Below are positions 55,307 to 64,000 of a stretch of DNA of 64,000 bases, piece after piece (position 1 is the stretch's first letter; the number at the start of each line of letters is the position of its first letter). This DNA is from Mesostigma viride (Eukaryota; Streptophyta; Mesostigmatophyceae; Mesostigmatales; Mesostigmataceae): the NCBI GenBank assembly GCA_009746045.1, contig RPFO01000127.1, forward strand, positions 462,050 through 526,049, in the 5' to 3' direction. The notes beneath the pieces were generated by a model. That model was not told where the DNA came from and did no database searches. It saw nothing but the letters and a program-made list of their open reading frames with translations. A program made the position numbers and the translations under genes.

Positions 55307-56482
55307 TCACAGGCTATACCAATCCCCATTCACACCATCCTTGCCCCTGGTCCCAAACAAGGGAAACTGCTCCACCATGTGAACCAAGTCTGGCCAGTTC
55401 CTGCTGACCTGCAGCACCATGCACGTCTCTGCAGCCCCTGCTGCCATCTGGGCAACATAACGCAGGCATGTCCCTGGGTAGGAGAGAAGCACCACAGACT
55501 GGCTCTCAGGATCCATCACCCAAGTAGAAGACGTCTTGTGCCTGCTCACCCATGACCTGTACGCCCACCAGAACTGGAGAAAGGTCTTGACCACTGACCA
55601 CTTAGCACCTATCAAAGGCACCAACACCCTCAATGGGGTCAGACGAACCTTGAGCTCCATGGTGTACTTAGGCAACCCTGGGCTGCAGAAAAGGTTGGAT
55701 GTCTCCAAAGGGAAGCACCCCTTGACCGAGCTGGAAGAAGAAGGAGCCAAGTCAAAGTCTCCCTGCTGAACTGAAAACTCCAACAACTCCATGTAGGAGG
55801 CCTCACCCATGCTCACTGGCTGGAACTGCATGAAGGCTCCTTTCAAAGCCTCAGGCAAGGTGGTCAACATATCCTGCCCCTCTGCAGGTCTCATGTCAAT
55901 CTCAGGTCCTGGAGTCAAGGCAAACATCCTGTGCAACAGGTGGCCCACAAAAGGAGAGCCAATCTCATACAGGCTGGTGTGCAACTGAGACAAGACCTCC
56001 TCCACATAACCCTCAGGGCTCACTTCCCCCTCCTCCCTGTTAAGGGCAGCCACTGCCTTGGCCAGCGTCTCACAATGCTCACAAGGTCCCATGCACTTCC
56101 TGTGATCCACATAGGCCACCACATTCTTGACAGGTACCACATGACGAGGAATCTGAATGATGGGAGTGCTGCTGGAGCTGAGAGCTATGTTAACACCACT
56201 CCCCATCTGGGGCTGGGACAAGGACAACCCCTGAAGAAGCTCCTGTAGCTTATCCTGCTTGGAGATCACTGAATGCAAGAGCTTGTTAATGGTATCCATC
56301 TGCTGACCCCTCCTAAGGTCACGCCTGACAATACTGTCAAACAGGGATTCCACATAACTCATGGGGTTGGGGTCTCTGGATGCATACCCGTGACCCCTTC
56401 CTCCGTGGTGGCGCCCAGGCCCAAGTTGGGGTACGTGAACTCCTCCTCCATCTGGACCACACAGCATGCACGAAGAAACCAT
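55307..56482 (-). CDS. Extra 3' ORF of the gypsy element, unknown
   Basis: 391 residues, uninterrupted, lying between the chromodomain and the 3' LTR on the same strand, where gypsy elements with a third gene carry env-like or accessory ORFs. Seen in it: a Gly/His-rich N terminus, a helical stretch at about residues 42-90 (SLFDSIVRRDLRRGQQMDTI onward), a CMGPCEHC cysteine motif near residue 133, and otherwise soluble-looking sequence with no clear membrane anchor or signal peptide. Its intact state contrasts with the broken pol frames. I do not recognise it. It could instead be a relocated gag-like protein. Confidence 0.7.
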   Translation of the reverse strand: MVSSCMLCGPDGGGVHVPQLGPGRHHGGRGHGYASRDPNPMSYVESLFDSIVRRDLRRGQQMDTINKLLHSVISKQDKLQELLQGLSLSQPQMGSGVNIALSSSSTPIIQIPRHVVPVKNVVAYVDHRKCMGPCEHCETLAKAVAALNREEGEVSPEGYVEEVLSQLHTSLYEIGSPFVGHLLHRMFALTPGPEIDMRPAEGQDMLTTLPEALKGAFMQFQPVSMGEASYMELLEFSVQQGDFDLAPSSSSSVKGCFPLETSNLFCSPGLPKYTMELKVRLTPLRVLVPLIGAKWSVVKTFLQFWWAYRSWVSRHKTSSTWVMDPESQSVVLLSYPGTCLRYVAQMAAGAAETCMVLQVSRNWPDLVHMVEQFPLFGTRGKDGVNGDWYSL

Positions 56483-56520
56483 TCGTTAGTCCTGAGATAT
56501 AGGAAGGGGAGCAGTGGTTT

Positions 56521-58024
56521 TCACCAACTCAGTATACCAAGAAGGAAGAGTGAGCCCCTTCTTTGGCAATACTCCTGGACCACCTCATGGCAGTGAGTCA
56601 AGTCAGACAACCACAGCCATGTGGCAGTAGACTCTAACTCTCCTTTCCAGTGCACCTTAAACTGCAGCTGCTTGGTCCTACCCTTTCCTTTGACTCTGTG
56701 AGCCACCAGCTGCTCCACTTCATATATCCTCTCCCCCTCAGTATCCAGCTCAAATGGTAAGGGAGCAGAAAGGCGTCCCTGCAAGGTATTGCGTTTATAC
56801 AGTTTGAGCTGGGCCAGGTGAAACACATTAGTCTTAAGCCTCCAGTGGGAAGGCACCTGGACTTGAACTACAGTCCCATAGTGGAAGGTGTTAGGACAGG
56901 GTAAGGTCCCAACCACAAGGGTTGCAGTTTCCTGCATTGCTCCTTTTCAGGTAGCACACGATTAGCCTCCAAAGCACCAGGTCACCAGGAGCCACAAAGG
57001 TGTGTGTAGCCAACATCTGTTGCCAAGCATTGTTTAAATACTTGTCCTGTGCATGCAACATCTGAGCAGCAACCATACTGTGAGCTTCCTGGAAGGATGC
57101 TATCAGCTGGTGGATAGAGGTTAGGCGTCTTCTGAAGGGGCCTTCAGCATCCCTGTCAGGTAACTCCAGGTCAAATGGAGTCAAGGGGCACTGGCCATGG
57201 CAAATGACAAATGGAGACATTTGGTGAGGAGCCAGGGGTGAGTTGTTGATGGCAAACTCTATGAAGGGAAGTTTCTTGTCCCATTCCTTGTTATCATGGG
57301 TACAATAGTGCTTCTGGCATTCCCGTACAATACGGTTCAGCCTCTCCACAGCCCCCGTGCTGGCACACCTGTATGCTACTCCAAAGGCCAACTTAGTGTC
57401 TAGGATGTCAAAGAAGGACTTCCAAAACCCAGACATCCACAAGGGATCCTGGTCAGTGATGATTACACGTGGCATGCCATGCAATCTGTACACTCCTTCA
57501 TGAACAACTCTACACACTGGGCAGCTGTGAGATGGGCATTGCAGGGGATGAGGTGGCACATTCTAGACAGCCTGTCCATCACCACCAGTATCCTGTCATT
57601 GCCAGCATCAGAAACAGGCAAGCCACAAATGAAGTCCATGGTCACACTGATCCAGGGTCGAAGGGGAATAGGCATGGCCATAGGAAAGATAGGCACTGCC
57701 TGAGTCCTAACCTTATTCCTTTGGCATGAGTCACAGGAAGCCACATAGGCTTTGATATCACGAAACATGCCAGGCCACCAAAACCTCTCTTGTACTTCAT
57801 GAAGAAGCTTAGCATACCCAGGATGACATGCAGTCACGTCGTCATGGAAGCAATGCAACACAGTGGGAATGGCCATTTCTGGCACATAGACCTTCCTGGT
57901 TACTACATGATCTGCATCCTGGGTGTGGACATACAGGACTCCTTCCCAGTACTCCACAGGTCTGTTACCAAAGCTTCCTTCCTGAATGGCCTTAGTGGCC
58001 AGGTCCTCAGTTTTAGTGAAGGCC
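56521..58024 (-). pseudogene. Integrase with C-terminal chromodomain (frameshifted)
   Basis: Integrase N terminus from 58024 (ending at the R1 insertion): HCFHDDVTACHPGYAKL and CDSCQRNK zinc-binding block. Core: TMDFICGLP (first Asp), VIITDQDPLW (second Asp) and GAVERLNRIVRE (Glu), so the D,D-35-E triad is present. A frameshift near 57490 splits the core. After 56940 the chain continues as VFHLAQLKLYK and a chromodomain (YEVEQLVAHRV, QLQFKVHWKG, ATWLWLSDL), which assigns it to the chromoviruses. Confidence 0.9.
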
Positions 58025-58028
58025 TTAA

Positions 58029-59728
58029 CCCCTAAATGGTCTGGCTGCCGATTTTCCGCCTAAAACTGAGTTACAGCCGACACGTCGGCCCCTTCTCGGG
58101 GGACCAAATGCCGCGAAAACTATTGAGAATTAGGAAACGTTTAGCTGAGAAGATCGAAAGTTTATAATTTTCCTCACAGCATGGTACTAGGGTTTGCATA
58201 CTTCTGACAAAGTTATAGAGGTGTTCTGGCCGGTCAAAGTACAAGGGGTCAGGGTACTTTTTCACGTAGAACGTGCATTCCGGAAAACGACGACCTGGCC
58301 ATGGCGGCTTGCGCCCACGCATGGAATTTACGTTTTCGTTCGAATTTTCTGACCAAACTCAGGAAATTGATTTTATACGTCCTAAAGATGATACAGGCCA
58401 ATTTTTGGTTCGCGGGAATGCCATTTGATAGGTGTCGGCAGCGTTCTTGCTGGAAAAAACTGCGATCAGGCCGGACGATAGAAACGTTGACAGCAATAAC
58501 TTTCCGGCGTATTTTAAAGGATATATCGGTTTCTTTGTACTTTTTATGATGATTTGTAGTCGTAAACGTGCAAGGGTGGCCAGAAATCGTCGAATCTAGC
58601 GACCATGCTGCACAACTTTGGTGTGCCGAAATGCGCCATTTTGCGGCCACCGCCTGGGCCAAGGTAATGCCAGCCATGCCAGGTAAAGCTGAGTTATCGT
58701 TTTCTTGTCGATGTTTGACGTTTATATATACGTTCTAGCTTGTGTAGCACCTTCTTTCTTCATTATTCATGCTCTTTCTTGACCATGGCCTGGCCCCTTC
58801 CTAAAACACCATTCTTAGATGCTTCCCTCAGTCAGTTGACCTGCCATAGTGTGATGGTGATAAGTTTTAGAGGCTGTATGGGTTTGAATACCTCCATATA
58901 TGTTTGTTATACATTTCCCACACACATATTGCATGAGTGTGAGGCAGTTGGCTGGTCTCTGTGGCATCATCAAGCATGTACCCGGTGAGTAGAAGCTTCC
59001 CATTGTCAGCATGTGCCACCAGGTGTGCTGGCCATCACCTGGCAAGCTATAGCAGCTTAGGCCTAGTTTATCCTTGCTAGGGCAAGCTGAAATAGGCTTA
59101 AAATCACTAGTTTGTTGGTGGCTGCCTCCTAGAATGCATGCCTTGCGTAGGGTATCCGTACCACGTTACCTACGTGCATGGACAAGGTGGCACCTGCACA
59201 TAGGTGCCATGTAAGGGCAGTGTGATGATGCAGTTATGTTTCCCCATCATTGTGGAAGGGAAATGTATTGTGTGGCATGGTTGGGGGACATTTTTAGTAG
59301 GTATTAGTAGGTAGTATGCCCACCCCTACCCCCTTGGTTGCTTTTTACCAACGGTACCCCTATGGGCTGTACTGGGTGTAACTGCTGGTATACCCACCCA
59401 AATGATGACCCCAATGGCTCAAACTGTTCAGCAACTAATTGTTTATCATCCCTGAAGTGGTAGGTGCCTAGCTCTTACAACATAATTCAAAATGCACATT
59501 CTACCAAAAATGAAAACGCTCGTCTTGACCCCCCTGACTTTGACGGCAGTTATACATGGGCTACCCTGCATATATGTAAGGTTGTGATATACCAACCCGA
59601 AGGGCAACTCATGGACATGCTTGGCCCCCAAGGACAGCCATTGGATATGGGTGGGTTGGATGGCATCTGGTTTGCAAAATTGTGAAGTTACAGCCGATGC
59701 ATCGGCAGTATTTCTGCCCATTTAGGGG
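58029..59728 (-). mobile_element. R1 TTAA-flanked DNA transposon, copy D
   Basis: A 1,700-bp complete copy with TTAA at 58025-58028 and 59729-59732. It lies between RNase H and integrase of the gypsy element. Removing it and one TTAA gives a continuous frame across the site. Confidence 0.92.
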
Positions 59729-59761
59729 TTAATCACGTCCAGCAGGGCTATACTCATAGGG

Positions 59762-62279
59762 TTAGGCAGGACTAGCTGTTTGCCAGGTCCTAACTAAAGG
59801 CTGCAGCTGCAGCACCTCACCCTCCTGCAGGTGACTAGTGACTAGATGCTTGGATGACAGAACATCAGCCACAGGTGTACGTGATTTCCCCTTGATCTCA
59901 GCTGCCAATCCCCTAGACTTGGTCAGCATCCCTGGCTCCAGTATCCACTTCCTGGGCCGTCCCTTCCCCCTCCTAGGATTCTCTGTGCTTGGTGGTGTAG
60001 TGAGAGTGGGCTGGCTACTAGCAAAACCCTCCCTAAGACTGCTCTGCAGTGACTGACCCCCACCCTGGACGCCTGTCGACCCTGGGACAGAGCCCTGGTC
60101 AATGAGCATCTCGTGACTAAAGCTAGCCTCTACAGGGGGTGGGCTCAGCTTGGAGGTTTGCTGGTTAGCTGCCTGTGCCCTGGTGACAGCACCACACTCT
60201 ACTACAGAAACCATGGCAGCACAAATATCCAGATCCTCGTGAAATGCTCCCATCAGATCCCTTCTTCTAGAGAGGGCGTCTGGCACCACATTCTGTGATC
60301 CTGGGACATACTGCACAGAGAAAGGATAGAATCCCCCTAGGTACTCCATCCACCCAGCCATCCTCTTACTCATCCTGCTCTGTTCTAGCACGTGCACCAA
60401 GGGCCTGTGGTCAGTCATCAGGGTGATAGACTCTTGCCCTAGCCCATCTGTAGCACTGCTAGCCACAGAAAACTGAGCTCCCTTCAACAGATGCTCCCAC
60501 TTGTGACATGCTACCACTAAACCCAGCAACTCCTGCTCGTGTACAGGGTAGTTACGTTCAGCTGAGCTCATGGTTTTAGACATGTACTCCACTGGCTGTG
60601 GTCCATAGCCATGGTCTTGCATCAGCACAGCACCTATGGCGCCTTGAGAGGCATCTGACCTAACCTGATAAGGTAGATCTGGATTGGGACCCACTAGCAC
60701 AGGGGTGGATGTGAGCTTCTGCTTCAACAGGTCAAAGGCCTGCTGACACCTATCTGTCCACTCAAACTGAACATCCTTCTTGATTAACTCAAGCAAGGGG
60801 GTGGAGATGGCAGCCATGTCAGGGATAAAACGCCTGTACCACCCCACCATGCCCAGGAAGGACTTGACATCATGTGCAGACTGCAACACAGGCCACTCAA
60901 GGATGGCAGCAATCTTAGCATTGTCAGGTGTCATACCTAAGGAACTCAACTTGTAACCTAGGAACCCCACTTCATGCCCCCACTCCACCTTAGACCTCTT
61001 GACAGACAAGTGGTAGTGCTGGATGACCTTCAAGACCTCCTCCACGTTCTCCAGATGCTCCCTGAACGTCTTTGAGTGCACCAGGATGTCGTCCATGTAG
61101 GCCACCACGCAGGTCCTGAACACGGGTCTTGCAGGGTCACACAGGTGGGCAATGTCTTTGAACCTGGGATTCCTGAGATCAGGGGAGATCTGAGGCAGAG
61201 AGTTCCCTGTCAGATGGCCAAAGATAGCATTCACAAACATCTGCATAGTAGCTGGGCTGTTGGAGGCCCCCATGGGCATCACAGTCCACTGGAACTGACC
61301 CCAGGGTGTGGAGAATGCAGTTTTTGGAATGTCCTCAGTAGCTATCCTGATCTGCCAGAACGCGTGTCTAAGGTCAAACTTGGTGAAGTAAGATGATCCA
61401 GCTGTCCTCTCCAGCAGCTCATCAATCCGTGGCAAGGGATACTTGGACTTCACTGTGACCTTGTTCAGGCCCCTCAGATCAATACACAATCGCCATCCAC
61501 CATCATGCTTGGGAACAAGCAAACACCCAGAGCTGAAAGGACTATTAGCAGGAAGAATGAGTCCAGCTTCCAACAAGCCTGTCAAGATCACCTTCAGCTC
61601 TGCCATCTCAGCTGGCCCCATCCTGTACATGGGAACGAAGGGAGGCCTGGCACCATCCACAAGCTTGATGACATGAGTGATTGGCCCTTCAGGAGGGTAC
61701 TGTGGCATTTTGTCCTCAAAAATGGCAGCAAACCTGTCCAAAAGGGCATCATGCAGCTTCTGCTCCTCCTCTGTGACAGCAGGTACTGGGTTCACAGCAT
61801 TCACCGTGTGGCCATGAGTCTCATCAGAGGGTGAGTTAGGAACCAGCTGTAAGAGAAAGACGTGTTCCACTGGGTAAGTAGCCAGGTAAGACAAGGTGTG
61901 ATTGGCAGACCATACGTGCTTAAGTAATGCAGCACGTTTCTCCTCCAGTGAAGGCACCTTGACGTCCTCCTTGACACCTGCAACCCCTCTCCCATCATTG
62001 ACAGCCTCATTAGTAGAACAGCACTCTGTGACTGGTCTTTCTCCCCCCTTAATCACTGTGGTGGCGTCCCACACTGACCCATCCTGAAACTGCACCACCT
62101 TCTCAGACCACAAGATGGCAGGATTAGCAGACTCCAACCATGGCATCCCCAGAATCACATCAGCAGCAGTGAGTGGAATGACATCTGCTGTGACAGACAA
62201 GGTTTGACGTGAGCACACTTGAAAAAGCAGTTGCACGTAGCCAGGTGAGTTACTCTGCCTACCATCAGAATATTGGACC
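59762..62279 (-). CDS. Gypsy pol: protease end, RT and RNase H
   Basis: An open frame of about 838 residues, 824 of them from the first Met at 62236. Residues counted from that Met: protease C-terminal DVILGMPWLESANPA (26-40); RT with CIDLRGLNKVTV (251-262), FTKFDLRHAFWQIRI (284-298), MPMGASNSPATMQ and VVAYMDDILVHSK (377-389); RNase H with RSDASQGAIGAVL (526-538), HEQELLGLV and LMTDHRPLVHVLE; then a spacer of about 150 residues. The frame ends at 59762. The integrase continues in another frame, so there is one frameshift near 59800. The frame is also open upstream to the TTAA at 62280, where coding ends abruptly. Confidence 0.95.
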
Positions 62280-62283
62280 TTAA

Positions 62284-62845
62284 CCCTTCAACTGTCAAAA
62301 CTCGAACCACGAGAACGGACTGAGTTTGGGTATCTTTGTGCGCCTGAGAGTAACTAGCCAAATAACATTTTCTGGCCCACCCTTGGAACCAAGCATGCTT
62401 TTATATCAAATAATGTTTGGGAAATTTGGTTGGTCACATATCCATGCCCTACACCTGCTAAAAATAGCACCCCCCTCAGGGGGGTACAGTGCACATGGGG
62501 TTGGAGACATATATAATGCATTATCGACCATTTACACAAATCAGTTGGCCCTGGCCTTTTAACCCTTAATTTGTACTGAGTCCGTTTTCGTGGCGCCAGT
62601 TGAACTCGCGCCACTCTAACGGACTGAGTTTGTGGCAGAACCAGGCGCCGCGCCAAAAATAATTCAACGGTCAAACCTGGGGGGATCGAAAGATCTAGAC
62701 GTAAGCTATGCCTGGCACTATTCAGACCGTACTTTGGACAACTGGCCAGGGAGATATACTCAATCAAAGTTGGGGGGGTACCATGGTCAAACGGGACCGA
62801 CGTGAATGAAAATAATTGACGTCCGCGGCTATGGCGGTGCACGCA
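62284..62845. mobile_element. R7, TTAA insertion cutting the gypsy protease
   Basis: Coding sequence of the gypsy element stops at TTAA (62280-62283), and CCCTTCAACTGTC follows. A second TTAACCCTTAATTTG occurs at about 62560. The segments next to the two TTAACCCTT sites are inverted relative to each other over 19 bp with two mismatches (CGGACTGAGT / ACTGAGTCCG). This suggests one or two TTAA-type elements whose other end is not identified. No transposase is seen. Confidence 0.4.
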
Positions 62846-64000
62846 AATGACTGGTACGAGAGCATGGCTTGGAATTTTGAACTCAAATTTTGTAGTAATT
62901 ATCCTTGAGTGTTATAAAGGTTATATCTCTGGCCGTGAAGCGTCTGGATGTGCGCAAGTATGTCTCTAGGTTCTAATCGGTGCAGCAGATCCTGTCAGCG
63001 GCCAGGCGGTGACAGTGCGTATGCTACCTGTTGTTCGGCAGCAAACGTCCATATATTTGCGCGTGGATAGACTTGTTACGTTATTCTTGACATGTTTTAT
63101 TAGCGATGACGGCCAGGAAAGGTTCGAGGCTATGTCCGTGAGGTGGGAGTGATGGCTCCCGCACAGCAGGTAATCTGCGGTTTCGACCTGGTACGTATTA
63201 ACATGTTAGCGTTTATACATTACAGTACCAAGTCGTCCTATCGTTTATAAACTAGTTGTAGACATGTAATCGATGGTTTTTGCTTGTCGTTTTGTTGCTT
63301 TAGTGCTTGTACGCGTTCGCTTGTGATGGTTGGGGAATACCACTATGTCACGCAGATTTTGGACCAGATTTGATTGCTATTAGCTAAGGCTTCAACGAAA
63401 CCAGTGAAGTGGCGTTTGGTATTGTCTCTTAACATGGTGGGCTTGATAACGGGATGCTTTTCCCTGCACAGACATAGCGAGACAATTGGTTTTCTGGCCA
63501 GCTCTAGGCATTGCTTCTTGGTTTGCTGGCCCAAGTTATCCTTCTGCTTGTGCGTCCATAGTGCATGCAAGAAACATGAATGGCCAGGGCCTGCTTGCAT
63601 GGAAGCACAACCAGGTGAGTTCTTTTGTTTTCTCTATCATTGCCAATCATTGGAATTGCTTTATAGTGTGTTGGATGCATTGATAATGTAGCTCCTTGTG
63701 AACCCGTTATACGCTTGGTTTTGGGCCTTGGCACAAGCTTTATACTTGTTGTATAGCATGCTGTTGTGATTTTTAAGCTGGAAATGTGTTTGGGAATCCA
63801 TGTGTGGCCATCTATGATGTTTTGTGCCACGTTGGAATCGAATGCCTAGACGGTAGTGCTACCAAAACACCCCAAAATAACTGCACCCGTTATAACGGTC
63901 TGAGCTATTTTGGGCTGTATGCTAGCTAGCCTGTGCAGTTCTATGGTACGTCATGTTGTGAATGCATCTATGGCATGCCTGTGATGATCTTAAACTCCCC
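62846..64000. other. Unassigned sequence at the right edge
   Basis: I see no convincing gene, repeat or element end. Open stretches at 63374-63691 and its opposite strand look like chance frames. It may be interior sequence of the element starting at 62284. Confidence 0.3.

Larger units (their letters stand above)
54140..62279 (-). mobile_element. Ty3/gypsy chromovirus, 3' part
   Basis: Minus-strand LTR retrotransposon. Read in its own direction it has an aspartic protease end, RT, RNase H, integrase, chromodomain, an extra ORF, a polypurine tract and the 3' LTR. Gag, most of the protease and the 5' LTR are not in view, because the element is cut at 62280 by a TTAA insertion. It is disrupted by an R1 element (58029-59728) and by at least two frameshifts (near 59800 and near 57500). 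Confidence 0.92.

Overview
This window looks like nuclear DNA of a green alga (Viridiplantae, probably a chlorophyte). The two genes I can name with confidence are plant-type lycopene cyclases with several GT-AG introns. A candidate TGTAA polyadenylation signal follows one of them. About 50 kb of eukaryotic transposable elements surrounds them. Nothing in the window looks prokaryotic: there are no operons, CRISPR arrays or rRNA genes.

Layout. (1) 1-11.9 kb holds a head-to-head pair of carotenoid genes. A lycopene epsilon-cyclase runs left on the minus strand; four exons are visible and it runs off the left edge. A complete seven-exon, 600-residue lycopene beta-cyclase runs right on the plus strand. 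Only about 565 bp separates the two start codons, so a shared promoter is plausible. The two enzymes act at the branch between alpha- and beta-carotene. Their introns carry unusual minisatellites placed on or against splice sites. (2) 11.9-36 kb is a nest of decayed non-LTR retrotransposons (LINEs), a solo LTR, two TTAA-flanked DNA-transposon families (called R1 and R2 here) and satellites. (3) 36.46-37.94 kb holds one intact, intronless MYND zinc-finger gene of fungal appearance. (4) 39.5-50.85 kb is an 11.3-kb interval bounded by perfect 19-bp inverted repeats that start CACTA, with subterminal repeat arrays. It contains a tandem dimer of a Penelope-like retroelement whose GIY-YIG endonuclease lies N-terminal to the reverse transcriptase. 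(5) 50.87-54.14 kb holds another R1 copy, a foldback MITE and LINE 3' ends. (6) 54.14-62.28 kb is a Ty3/gypsy chromovirus on the minus strand with an extra 3' ORF. It is split by an R1 insertion, and its 5' end is cut off by another TTAA insertion. (7) 62.28-64 kb is unassigned.

The nesting gives relative ages. R1 is younger than the gypsy element and the solo LTR. The Penelope dimer is younger than its CACTA-like host. LINE insertions sit inside older LINEs and inside older repeats. Several insertions keep clean target-site duplications, which I read directly. All family names rest on motif recognition and alignment by eye, because no database search was possible.
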